A stretch of DNA of 64,000 nt from positions 1-64,000 of the forward strand of contig DASPJL010000105.1 of NCBI GenBank assembly GCA_035628645.1. The letters are read 5' to 3'. How positions within the stretch are numbered: position 1 is the stretch's first letter; each line of letters opens with the position of its first letter. Below, piece by piece: positions 42,266 through 50,660 of this stretch. A program made the translations under genes and the position numbers. The notes below the pieces were generated by a model. It was not told the DNA's origin. It did not search any database and saw only the letters and a list, made by a program, of their open reading frames with translations. The stretch comes from DASPJL01 sp035628645 (GTDB lineage: Bacteria; Bacteroidota; Bacteroidia; Cytophagales; Cyclobacteriaceae).

Positions 42266-43711
42266 TTATTCACCCTGCCCTAAGGAATATCCCCGGACAT
42301 CATCAAAATTATATAAGTTCTCAATTTTAATAAAATCATAACCTCCCGTATCATGGATGATTCCAAGCAAATTAACAATATGTTGATTGGAAATATTTTC
42401 ACCCTGACTCATAAATCGGCATCGCCATTGGTCTGTACAGGAAGTTTCGACATTTCCCCCTGGAAATACTTTTACTCCTCCATTGGTGATCAATTGAAGT
42501 TTCAGATTTTCAACATTCAATTTCTGAAGCTTTGCGCCTATTTCTTCCGGATTTCCTTTCCAATCAATAAATACATCAACGCCTACCAGCGTTTTCGTTT
42601 TTACCGGATAAGTCTTTGTTTTAATTTTCAGGTCCTTCTTATCGTCAAGACTAAATGTGATTGGAGCAGATTGCTGTGGCAATTGGCCAAGTCTTTCAAT
42701 TACAGCGTCTGCAAATTCCTTGGTTCCAACCTTTTTTGAGCTTATGCCCTCTTTATAAATATCGCCGGTATGAATACCATCTTCGATTGTCCTAAGCCAG
42801 GCATTGTTAATTTTAGCAGCTATAGCTGGCTGGCCCAGATGAACCAACATCATTATTGCCGCATTTAATAACCCGCTTGGGTTGGCAACATTTTGACCAG
42901 CAATTGTAGGCGCAGAGCCATGAATTGCTTCAAACATTGCGAAGTTTTCTCCAATATTTGCAGAACCGCACATTCCAACAGAACCAGAAACTTGCGCAGC
43001 AATATCTGAAATAATGTCTCCATAAAGATTTAAAGTGACGATTACGTCAAACATTTGGGGTTTGTCTGCCAGTAAAGCAGCTCCTATATCAATAATCCAG
43101 TGGTCTTTTTCTATATCAGGATATTCTTTACCTATCTCGTCAAATAATTTATGGAAAAGACCATCCGTCATTTTCATAATGTTATCTTTTGAAAAACAGG
43201 TGACTTTTTTTCGACCATACGCCCGAGCGTATTCAAAAGCATACCTTACTATTTTTTCGCACCCCGGACGTGAAATTATTTTCAAGCATTGAACCACCTC
43301 CTGAGATTGCTGGTATTCAATACCTGTATATAAATCCTCTTCATTTTCCCTGATGATTACTACGTCCATCACAGGATGTTTTGTCGCAACGTAGGGATGA
43401 AAGGATTTCGATGGCCTTACATTCGCATACAATCCCAACGTTTTCCTGGTAGTAACATTGAGGCTTTTGAAGCCACCACCCTGAGGAGTTGTAATGGGTG
43501 ATTTTAAAAAGACCTTTGTTTTCTTTAATGAATCCCAGGCAGACGCCTGAATTCCGGCAGAAATACCTTGCAAATAAACTTTTTCACCTATTTCTATTTC
43601 GTCATATTCTAACTGAGCCCCCGCTTTCTCCAAAATATTTAAAGTGGCGTTCATTATTTCCGGGCCAATTCCATCTCCGTAAGCAATAGTTATTTGGTTC
43701 TTTGAGGTCAT
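42266..43711 (-). CDS. icd: isocitrate dehydrogenase, extended type
   Basis: Oxidative decarboxylation of isocitrate in the TCA cycle. Isocitrate-site residues: SLNVTTRKTLGLYANVRPSKSF and the Tyr of IIRENEEDLYTGIEY. Metal Asp motif NLYGDIISDIAAQVSGSVGMCGSANIG; cofactor loop HGSAPTIAGQNVANPSG. Residues 1-345 form the core. The last 130 residues are an extra domain (TLVGVDVFIDWKGNPEEIGAKLQKL...), as in the Thermus/Rickettsia-type enzyme, giving 481 residues. Coenzyme choice (NADP more likely) cannot be settled by eye. ATG start at 43711; own terminator. Confidence 0.93.
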   Translation of the reverse strand: MTSKNQITIAYGDGIGPEIMNATLNILEKAGAQLEYDEIEIGEKVYLQGISAGIQASAWDSLKKTKVFLKSPITTPQGGGFKSLNVTTRKTLGLYANVRPSKSFHPYVATKHPVMDVVIIRENEEDLYTGIEYQQSQEVVQCLKIISRPGCEKIVRYAFEYARAYGRKKVTCFSKDNIMKMTDGLFHKLFDEIGKEYPDIEKDHWIIDIGAALLADKPQMFDVIVTLNLYGDIISDIAAQVSGSVGMCGSANIGENFAMFEAIHGSAPTIAGQNVANPSGLLNAAIMMLVHLGQPAIAAKINNAWLRTIEDGIHTGDIYKEGISSKKVGTKEFADAVIERLGQLPQQSAPITFSLDDKKDLKIKTKTYPVKTKTLVGVDVFIDWKGNPEEIGAKLQKLNVENLKLQLITNGGVKVFPGGNVETSCTDQWRCRFMSQGENISNQHIVNLLGIIHDTGGYDFIKIENLYNFDDVRGYSLGQGE

Positions 43712-43807
43712 ATCTTTGAATATTTTAATTCTAAAAACGAAAAGTGTCCTAAAGTTATAAAAGGAAAATTAAATAAATAAGTATCTTCCTTCTTTATAAT
43801 AAAAATT

Positions 43808-43831
43808 AAAAGTGGAACCGCACACTTTTTT
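43808..43831 (-). terminator. terminator after the YeeZ-like gene
   Basis: AAAAGTG/CACTTTT 7-bp stem, 8-nt loop, with T-rich tracts on both sides; on the minus strand it lies about 50 bp past the stop at 43882. Confidence 0.6.
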
Positions 43832-43881
43832 AAAATTTACAAATATTTACCAAAAACGTTGCGGAAATTCGTGGCAACTGT

Positions 43882-44694
43882 TCAAATCATTGAAAAAGGA
43901 TCAGAATAAATAAATCGATAATTCAACTTTTGCTTTAGTTTCTCAGATGAAATACTTTTAAAGCTTCCCTCCTCTTCATTTAAGAAAACGGGCGGAATCA
44001 GGGAAAGGGTTGCTGAAGCGGAAGTGTAAAAGTCTTTTTTTAAAGGATGCAAATCCGAGCATGCATTGAAGATCTCGCCAAAAGTATCTGTTTCGATTAT
44101 TTTGGAAAGTATGGCGATACAGTCTTGCAGATGAATAAGATTGACAGGACAATTTCCATCTAATACATCTACTTTACCCGCAAAAAATCTTCCTGGATGA
44201 CGGCTTCCTCCGATAAGTCCTCCGAAGCGAATGACCGTAGTGACGAACTCTTTCTGACTTAAAAATAACTTCTCGGCTTTCACCAAAATATTCTTTTCCT
44301 CATCGAAAGTAGGATCTTCTTCTGTCATTTCTTTATTTAGATCAGGATAAACAGAAGTAGAGCTAATAAAAAGTACTTTTTTGATCTTTCCTTTTATAGC
44401 CTCCTTTACCACTTCTTTCATTTGGGAATAATAGAGGCCTGTTTCTCCGGCTTTCCTTTTTGGAGGAATACTTATTATTAAAACTTCAGAATCAAAAAAA
44501 GAATCATTACCAGATGTCTTTAAAGAAGGATCAAAAGAAATCAAATAAGGCTTAATTCCTGCGCTTTGTAATTCTGTTAACTTTGATTCGGTGGTAGTTG
44601 ATCCGGAAACCGAATGCCCTCGTTTTACCAGTTCTTGTCCCAACGGTTTACCTAACCAACCACAACCCAATATGCTTATTTTCCTTAACTCCAT
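43882..44694 (-). CDS. YeeZ-like NAD(P)-dependent oxidoreductase
   Basis: 270-residue SDR-related protein. The cofactor loop is ISILGCGWLGKPLGQELVKRGHSVSGSTTT, which is the YeeZ/ActC-like GCGWLG form. FISSTSVYPD supplies the Ser region. The region expected to carry YxxxK reads ILVKAEKLFL, so the catalytic Tyr is missing, as in other YeeZ-like proteins. VIRFGGLIGGSRHPGRFFAG is family-specific. Activity unknown. Single gene, divergent from nuoH. Confidence 0.85.
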   Translation of the reverse strand: MELRKISILGCGWLGKPLGQELVKRGHSVSGSTTTESKLTELQSAGIKPYLISFDPSLKTSGNDSFFDSEVLIISIPPKRKAGETGLYYSQMKEVVKEAIKGKIKKVLFISSTSVYPDLNKEMTEEDPTFDEEKNILVKAEKLFLSQKEFVTTVIRFGGLIGGSRHPGRFFAGKVDVLDGNCPVNLIHLQDCIAILSKIIETDTFGEIFNACSDLHPLKKDFYTSASATLSLIPPVFLNEEEGSFKSISSEKLKQKLNYRFIYSDPFSMI

Positions 44695-44845
44695 ATTATT
44701 GTAGCCTCTTTCATTTTAAAAGCAAAAGTAAATTTAAAAAAACCGGATTTTATAAGAATTTGACTACCTTATTCAAATAAGAGAATATTACTTCCTTTTT
44801 TTGTTGATTAAGTCTCAAAAGAAAATGGGCTTTCAAATAAATGTT

Positions 44846-44853
44846 TACTTTTG
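44846..44853 (+). promoter_or_regulatory. -7 box for nuoH-L
   Basis: TACTTTTG matches TAnnTTTG and lies 31 bp upstream of the nuoH ATG. No -33 TTG at the right distance. It suggests that nuoHIJKL starts a transcript here instead of continuing from nuoG. Confidence 0.45.
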
Positions 44854-44884
44854 CAAAAATTTTAAAAGCATCTTTTACGAATAG

Positions 44885-45988
44885 ATGATTGCCATACCTG
44901 TATATCTTTCGCTGGTACTTATTACACTCATTGTTATCTTCTACTTTGAGCGTAAAGTTCCTGCCTTTATTCAAGACAGGTTAGGGCCTATGGAAGCGGG
45001 TAAATATGGAATCATCCAAGCCCTGGCCGATGTGTTGAAGTTAATTCAGAAAGAGGATATTGTACCTACTGCTGCGGACCGGGTGCTTTTTCTTGCTGCT
45101 CCTTTTGTCATTTTTCTGGCTGTTTTTGCCGGTTTCGCTGTACTTCCGCTTAATGCTACTTTTATCGGAAGTTCTTTATATGCCGGCGTGTTTTTTATTA
45201 TGACCATTATATCTATTGATGTAATCGGGCTTTTAATGGCCGGATGGGGATCAAACAGCAAATTTTCCCTTTTCGGCGCCATGCGGTCTGTGGCACAAAT
45301 AATTTCCTATGAAATTCCCTTTGGAATAAGTGTACTCTGTGTAGTGGTGATCGCTCAAAGTCTGGATTTGCAAGAGATAAGCTACCAACAGGGGATCTGG
45401 ATCAATAATTATAAAGAAGGATCACAAGAAATAAATTACCTATTTGGATTAAAAGCGCTTGGAATTAACGTAACTGGTGTTGGAGGAATATTAACCTGGA
45501 ATATCGTGCGGATGCCCTTTCTCTTTATTGCTTATGTCATTTTCTTTATAGCCACTTTAGCCGAATGTAACAGGGCGCCCTTTGATTTGCCAGAAGCTGA
45601 ATCCGAAATTGTGGGTGGTTATCATACAGAATATTCAGGCTTTCGTTTTGCAATTTTCTTTCTGGCAGAATATGGAATGATGTTACTGGTAAGTTTACTG
45701 GGCGCGGTACTTTTCCTGGGAAGCTGGAATACGCCTTTTCCAAATATCGGAGGGTTAAGATTAGCGGAATGGACCACAGGAGAGCCGGGAACTTTATCTA
45801 ATTATATTTGGGGTAGCTTTTGGGTTATTTCGAAAGCTTTTATCGCCATGTTATTGCAAGTCTGGGTCAGGTGGACTTACCCAAGACTCAGGGTGGATCA
45901 ATTGATGCACTTATGCTGGAAAGTATTGACACCTTTCGGATTATTTTTATTGTTGCTATGTTGTATCTGGCGGTTGTTAATGATTTAA
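44885..45988 (+). CDS. nuoH: NuoH, NADH-quinone oxidoreductase subunit H
   Basis: Complex I subunit that forms the quinone chamber with the peripheral arm. Recognised from FYFERKVPAFIQDRLGPMEAGKYGIIQALADVLKLIQKEDI, SNSKFSLFGAMRSVAQIISYEIPFG and AECNRAPFDLPEAESEIVGGYHTEYSGFRFA, all near-invariant. 367 residues; a loop of about 40 residues (YQQGIWINNYKEGSQEINYLFGLKALGINVTG) is longer than in E. coli. ATG at 44885. First gene of nuoHIJKL. Confidence 0.97.
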   Translation: MIAIPVYLSLVLITLIVIFYFERKVPAFIQDRLGPMEAGKYGIIQALADVLKLIQKEDIVPTAADRVLFLAAPFVIFLAVFAGFAVLPLNATFIGSSLYAGVFFIMTIISIDVIGLLMAGWGSNSKFSLFGAMRSVAQIISYEIPFGISVLCVVVIAQSLDLQEISYQQGIWINNYKEGSQEINYLFGLKALGINVTGVGGILTWNIVRMPFLFIAYVIFFIATLAECNRAPFDLPEAESEIVGGYHTEYSGFRFAIFFLAEYGMMLLVSLLGAVLFLGSWNTPFPNIGGLRLAEWTTGEPGTLSNYIWGSFWVISKAFIAMLLQVWVRWTYPRLRVDQLMHLCWKVLTPFGLFLLLLCCIWRLLMI

Positions 45989-46044
45989 TTTGATCTAAAG
46001 GGTAACCACTGATGGAAGCAAACAATTAATTGAAGGAGGGGATA

Positions 46045-47172
46045 ATGAAGAATAAAACAAGAAAAGGAGCCAACAGTTCATATTTTGGAGATATCCTCGA
46101 AAGTATAAAAACACTTTCAGAAGGGCTATGGCTTACTTTAAAACATATTTTTCAAGCCACAAAAAGAAGGGACTCCTCCTACGTATCTGATAAAAATTAT
46201 TTTGATCAAAAAACCGGACTGGTTACCCTCCAATATCCATATGAATCTATTCCTGTACCTGACAATGGAAGGTATAGACTGCATAATGAAATCGATGACT
46301 GTATAGTTTGTGATAAGTGCGCTAAAATCTGCCCGGTTGATTGTATTACTATCGAAAGTATAAAAGCCACAGAAGAAATCGGCAAAACTTCCGATGGCAC
46401 CTCAAAAAGACTTTATGCACCTACCTTTGACATAGATCTTGCAAAATGCTGCTATTGCGGGCTTTGTACTACCGTTTGCCCGACAGAATGTCTAACAATG
46501 ACTAAAGCATACGACTTCAGTGAAGTGGATGTCGGTAACTTTATCTACAAATTCGCGGACATGACTTGGGAGGAGGCTGAACAAAAGAGAAAAGAAATAG
46601 AGGCTGTAAACGCACAAAAGGAAGCTGCAAAAGCTGCGGCCAAGGCGGCAGCAATTGAAGAAAAAGTCGAGGGAGAAACGATACAAGAAGCTAAACCTGC
46701 AGGAGCGAAGCCTGCATTTAAGCCTAAAATAAGATCTGCCAATCCTGCTAATTCACCAACGAATCCAACAGATGAAGATATTACAAATTCTGCACAAGGA
46801 ACTGAAAATACAGCAAAACAAGAAAAACCGACCGTTGCAAAGCCTGTATTCAAACCTAAGATCAGGCCTGTAATTACCGAAGCTCAAACAAAACAACCGG
46901 ATGAAAATGCCGATATCTCCCCTGAAAGCAATACTACGACAAGTTCAGAATCAAAACCTGCGGCGCCAAGACCGGTTTTTAAACCTAAAATCAGGCCTAA
47001 TGCTTCTGTAGAAAATACTGAAAAATCCATAGCTCCGGTGGAAAATACTGCTGAAGAAAAAAAATCACAGGACGACGAGGCTGCTGAAGAAAAAAAACCA
47101 GCGGCAGCTAAGCCGATATTTCGACCTAAAATAAGACCTATAAAGCCACAAGGAGGGAAAACAGAAGAATAA
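46045..47172 (+). CDS. nuoI: NuoI with long repeat-bearing C-terminal tail
   Basis: Ferredoxin-like Complex I subunit carrying clusters N6a and N6b: C86, C89, C92, C96 (CIVCDKCAKICP) and C135, C138, C141, C145 (CCYCGLCTTVCP). The start is ATG 46045 because a strong AGGAGGGG precedes it; the upstream TTG at 46030 is not used. After residue 180 the protein leaves the family and continues for about 195 residues of Ala/Lys/Glu/Pro-rich sequence. This tail holds four copies of (A/P)(K/R)P(A/V/I)F(K/R)PKIR at 221-230, 265-274, 308-317 and 355-364. The core is normal, so the tail is an addition that probably lies on the cytosolic side. Confidence 0.95.
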   Translation: MKNKTRKGANSSYFGDILESIKTLSEGLWLTLKHIFQATKRRDSSYVSDKNYFDQKTGLVTLQYPYESIPVPDNGRYRLHNEIDDCIVCDKCAKICPVDCITIESIKATEEIGKTSDGTSKRLYAPTFDIDLAKCCYCGLCTTVCPTECLTMTKAYDFSEVDVGNFIYKFADMTWEEAEQKRKEIEAVNAQKEAAKAAAKAAAIEEKVEGETIQEAKPAGAKPAFKPKIRSANPANSPTNPTDEDITNSAQGTENTAKQEKPTVAKPVFKPKIRPVITEAQTKQPDENADISPESNTTTSSESKPAAPRPVFKPKIRPNASVENTEKSIAPVENTAEEKKSQDDEAAEEKKPAAAKPIFRPKIRPIKPQGGKTEE

Positions 47173-47174
47173 AT

Positions 47175-47723
47175 ATGGATATAAACAGTCTGCTCTTTTA
47201 TGTATTTGCCTCCATTGCCGTTCTTTCAGCAGGTTTTATAGCCGTTACAAAAAAGATCATTTACGCCGCATTTGCTTTGATGGCCACTTTTCTGTCCATT
47301 GCAGCTATTTATATTTTTGCATCCGCTGACTTTATTGCCATCACTCAAATCATGGTTTATGTCGGAGGAATTTTAATTTTAATTGTATTTGGCGTAATGC
47401 TTACCAGCAGACTGTCTGGTAAAGCAGTATTGAGCGGAAACAGTAATGGGTTCTGGGGATGGTTGTGCGGAACAGGTATTTTTATACTTTTATTATTTGT
47501 TATAGAATCCATCGATTTCCTGGGAATTAGCTGGATGAAAGATTCCACAAGCCATCAGGTACAGGATACCACTACTCAAACACTCGGGTATGGTTTGATG
47601 AGCAATTATTTATTGGTTTTTGAAATTGTCGCCATTTTATTATTGGTAGCACTGATAGGTGCTGTGGTACTTGCCGGAATAAAAATAAATTCTCCTAAAC
47701 AACACACGAATGATCCCCATTGA
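47175..47723 (+). CDS. nuoJ: NuoJ, NADH-quinone oxidoreductase subunit J
   Basis: Five-helix membrane subunit, 182 residues. ATKKIIYAAFALMATFLSIAAIYIFASADFIAITQIMVYVGGILILIVFGVMLTSR is the family core, including the pi-bulge helix with the conserved Tyr in MVYVGGI. It begins two bases after nuoI and overlaps nuoK by 14 bases, indicating coupled translation. Confidence 0.96.
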   Translation: MDINSLLFYVFASIAVLSAGFIAVTKKIIYAAFALMATFLSIAAIYIFASADFIAITQIMVYVGGILILIVFGVMLTSRLSGKAVLSGNSNGFWGWLCGTGIFILLLFVIESIDFLGISWMKDSTSHQVQDTTTQTLGYGLMSNYLLVFEIVAILLLVALIGAVVLAGIKINSPKQHTNDPH

Positions 47724-48012
47724 ACATTTCTTGTATATTGGCGCTGCCCTGTTTGCTTTGGGAATAGTAATTATTATTACTAAGAAAAATGCCATCATGG
47801 TATTGATGGGAATTGAGCTTCTGCTGAATGCGGCAAACATTAATCTGGTTGCCTTTAGCAGACATGATCCATCCATCCAGGGGCAATTTTTTGCATTATT
47901 TGTAATAGTAGTTGCTGCAGCAGAGGCATCGGTAGCCCTGGCTATTGTTTTAAGGGTTTATGACCATTTTAGAACCGCTGAATTAAATAAAATAAAGGAT
48001 CTGCAGGAATAA
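47710..48012 (+). CDS. nuoK: NuoK, NADH-quinone oxidoreductase subunit K
   Basis: Three-helix MrpC-like subunit, 100 residues. Both conserved membrane Glu are seen: in MVLMGIELLLNAANINLVAFS and in VIVVAAAEASVALAIVLRVY. Proton pathway component. ATG at 47710 within the end of nuoJ. Confidence 0.97.
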   Translation: MIPIEHFLYIGAALFALGIVIIITKKNAIMVLMGIELLLNAANINLVAFSRHDPSIQGQFFALFVIVVAAAEASVALAIVLRVYDHFRTAELNKIKDLQE

Positions 48013-48043
48013 TATTTAACCATTTTATAAATCAAGAAGGCAT

Positions 48044-50113
48044 TTGGATCTATCTTTAATACTCTTAGCTGGAATTTTTCTTATACCTCTCCTGGTCAGT
48101 TTGTTTTTGTTTTCTTTACGAAAGAAATTATCCGATACGACTATTGCGGCTCTTGGCGTTGGGGCTTCTTTAATTACCTTTATTCTCTCTCTTATCGTAT
48201 TTATTAAGCATTTTAATCATTCGCCCCTGGAGTATTCTTACCAATGGATAACCCTTCCAGGCGTTTCTGACATTTCAACAGGAATATTCTTAACCAACAT
48301 AAGCCTGATAATGCTTTTACTGGTATCGGGCATTTCTCTGCTGGTTCAGGTATTTTCTATTGAATACATGAAAGGCGATACGGGCTATGGAAGATATTTT
48401 GCATACCTCTCCTTTTTCACTTTTTCGATGCTGGGTATAATATCCACAAATAACCTTCTGATTATTTTTGTTTTCTGGGAATTAGTCGGCTTCGCTTCCT
48501 ACCTATTGATCGGATTCTGGTTCTCAAAACATTCAGCGGCTCAAGCTTCTAAAAAAGCTTTTATTGTAAACAGGATAGGAGATATTGGTTTCCTCCTGGG
48601 AATTTTAATTATCTGGTCGGTTTTTAAAACTCTTGATATTAAAGAATTGTCGGTACTTATAAATGTTTCGTCCGGCACTGTTCATTCTTCCTTGATCTTC
48701 TTTGCAGGATTGGGTCTATTTGCCGGTTGTATGGGAAAATCAGCTCAATTTCCTTTATTGGTCTGGCTTCCGGACGCAATGGAAGGTCCTACACCTGTCT
48801 CTGCATTAATTCACGCTGCCACTATGGTCGCTGCCGGCGTTTTTCTCCTGGCCAGGATTTTTTTTATTCTCGACCTGGACGTATTAACGGTAATTGCTTT
48901 TGTTGGCGCCATCACCGCTTTTATGGGAGGTGTTGCCGCTTTAAAACAATATGATATTAAAAAAGTACTCGCTTATTCTACCATTTCGCAATTGGGTTAC
49001 ATGGTAATGGCTATGGGAGTCGGCGCTTATCAGGCTTCATTTTTCCATTTGATTACCCACGCCTTCTTTAAGGCGGGATTATTTCTTTGTGCAGGCGCGA
49101 TTATTCATGCACTTCATAAATCTTCCCATCACATTAAAGGGCTTCATTTTGATGCACAGGACATGAGACTAATGGGAGGACTGAGAAAAGACTTGCCTTT
49201 TACTTTCATTATTTATTGCATTACTGCAGCAGCCCTTGTAGGAATACCCTTTACCAGCGGCTTTTTATCAAAGGATGCCATTATTGCCAATGCAATTACC
49301 TGGTCAAATGTTATGTCGGACCGGATAGGGTTTATTTCTTATCTGGTCCCACTTTTGGCTCTGATAACAATCTTTTTGACTGCCTTTTATATGGGAAGGC
49401 AGATCATCCTGGTATTCTTTGGCGAGTCCAGATCAAAAGAACATTTACCTAAAGATGAAGTTCTCAAGATTAAAGAAAATCCATGGCCGATTAATTTGCC
49501 TCTTATTGTTTTGGGTGTCTTCTCATTTTTCTTTATTTTTTCATTAAACCCTTTTAATCCTGAACATTCGTTTCTTTTTAAATCTTTAGGAAAAGAATTA
49601 TCATTAAGCTCTCCCCTCTTCGAAAACCGGGATATAATTATAACTGAGATTAATCATCGTCTGCCTGATTTTCATTTGATGACTTTAACCCTTTCCTTAA
49701 TTTTAATAGCAACCGGATTAGGCCTCGCGATTAAGAAGTATTATAAAAAAGAAATAATAAAAGAGCAAAAAGACATTTTTCTATCAAAACTGTCCTTTAA
49801 CAACTGGTATCTGGATGTTATTTACCAAAAGACAGTATTAAAGTTCGTAGATCATAGTGCCGAATTTGTCAATAAAATTGATCGAAAGATCATAGATTCT
49901 GTCGTTCATTTTGTGGGATATTTCACTGTTATATTTTCATTGGTTACCCATTTCATAGATAAAGTCCTGGTGGATGGGCTGATTAACTTTTCAGTAATTA
50001 TTACCGGAAGAGTTGGTGTATTGGCCAGGTCATTTCAGGGAGGGAAAGTTCAATATTTATTTGTCGTGGCCGTCCTAAGCTTGATCCTTATGATTTTTCT
50101 GATCGCATTTTAA
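48044..50113 (+). CDS. nuoL: NuoL, NADH-quinone oxidoreductase subunit L
   Basis: Largest antiporter-like subunit, 689 residues, with the C-terminal lateral helix region. Markers: LLIIFVFWELVGFASYLLIGFW (key Glu), KKAFIVNRIGDIGFLLG, AQFPLLVWLPDAMEGPTPVSALIHAATMVAAGVFLL, and LKQYDIKKVLAYSTISQLGYM. The start is TTG at 48044 after AAGAAGG; no ATG is available. In most genomes nuoM and nuoN follow directly; here aroK follows, and nuoMN lie 11 kb away on the other strand. Confidence 0.96.
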   Translation: MDLSLILLAGIFLIPLLVSLFLFSLRKKLSDTTIAALGVGASLITFILSLIVFIKHFNHSPLEYSYQWITLPGVSDISTGIFLTNISLIMLLLVSGISLLVQVFSIEYMKGDTGYGRYFAYLSFFTFSMLGIISTNNLLIIFVFWELVGFASYLLIGFWFSKHSAAQASKKAFIVNRIGDIGFLLGILIIWSVFKTLDIKELSVLINVSSGTVHSSLIFFAGLGLFAGCMGKSAQFPLLVWLPDAMEGPTPVSALIHAATMVAAGVFLLARIFFILDLDVLTVIAFVGAITAFMGGVAALKQYDIKKVLAYSTISQLGYMVMAMGVGAYQASFFHLITHAFFKAGLFLCAGAIIHALHKSSHHIKGLHFDAQDMRLMGGLRKDLPFTFIIYCITAAALVGIPFTSGFLSKDAIIANAITWSNVMSDRIGFISYLVPLLALITIFLTAFYMGRQIILVFFGESRSKEHLPKDEVLKIKENPWPINLPLIVLGVFSFFFIFSLNPFNPEHSFLFKSLGKELSLSSPLFENRDIIITEINHRLPDFHLMTLTLSLILIATGLGLAIKKYYKKEIIKEQKDIFLSKLSFNNWYLDVIYQKTVLKFVDHSAEFVNKIDRKIIDSVVHFVGYFTVIFSLVTHFIDKVLVDGLINFSVIITGRVGVLARSFQGGKVQYLFVVAVLSLILMIFLIAF

Positions 50114-50126
50114 CCCTGCATATTTT

Positions 50127-50660
50127 ATGATCTATTTTTTAACAGGAATGCCCGGAAGTGGTAAATCAACCTTAGGTAAAGAGCTTTCTAAAATATTAAA
50201 ATACCGATATGTTGATTTAGATGAACTAATTGAACAAAAGGAGGGAAGATCAATACCAGAAATTTTCGGGAGAAGCGGACAAGATTATTTCAGAAGAAAA
50301 GAAACTGAAGCGCTGGAAGATATCATTCACTCAAAGGAAAATCTGATTGTCTCTACTGGCGGTGGAGCGCCCTGTTTCAATAATAATATGACCCTAATGA
50401 ACAGCGCCGGGACAAGCATCTTTATTGATGTTTCCGTGGAAGAGTTAGTAAAAAGGCTAAAAGCCGGAAAACAAAACCGGCCTTTGGTTCAAGGTCTTTC
50501 AGATGAAGCGCTAATGACCAAACTTATCCAGATGACAACCGAAAGGATGCCATTCTATAAAATTGCTCATTACCATTTTAAGGGAGACAGTTTATCCTCA
50601 AAGGAAATTTCAGATCGATTAAAAGAAGATTCCAAAACTGACCATTCCTTTGGTTCTTGA
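50127..50660 (+). CDS. aroK: AroK, shikimate kinase
   Basis: Phosphorylates shikimate with ATP. Walker A GMPGSGKST (7-15), shikimate-binding Asp in YVDLDELIEQKEG, Arg of FGRSGQDYFRRKE, STGGGAPCF (adenine/shikimate) and the lid Arg in QNRPLVQ. 177 residues. It follows nuoL by 13 bp and overlaps the 3' end of the convergent FadL-like gene by 42 bp. Confidence 0.95.
   Translation: MIYFLTGMPGSGKSTLGKELSKILKYRYVDLDELIEQKEGRSIPEIFGRSGQDYFRRKETEALEDIIHSKENLIVSTGGGAPCFNNNMTLMNSAGTSIFIDVSVEELVKRLKAGKQNRPLVQGLSDEALMTKLIQMTTERMPFYKIAHYHFKGDSLSSKEISDRLKEDSKTDHSFGS

Noticed and set aside
46030..46044. TTG start of nuoI at 46030
   Set aside because: It would place the AGGAGGGG ribosome-binding site inside the gene; the ATG at 46045 is correctly spaced from it.
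46545..46853. 102-aa minus-strand ORF inside nuoI
   Set aside because: Antisense to the Ala/Lys-rich tail, with composition explained by it; no promoter or family match.
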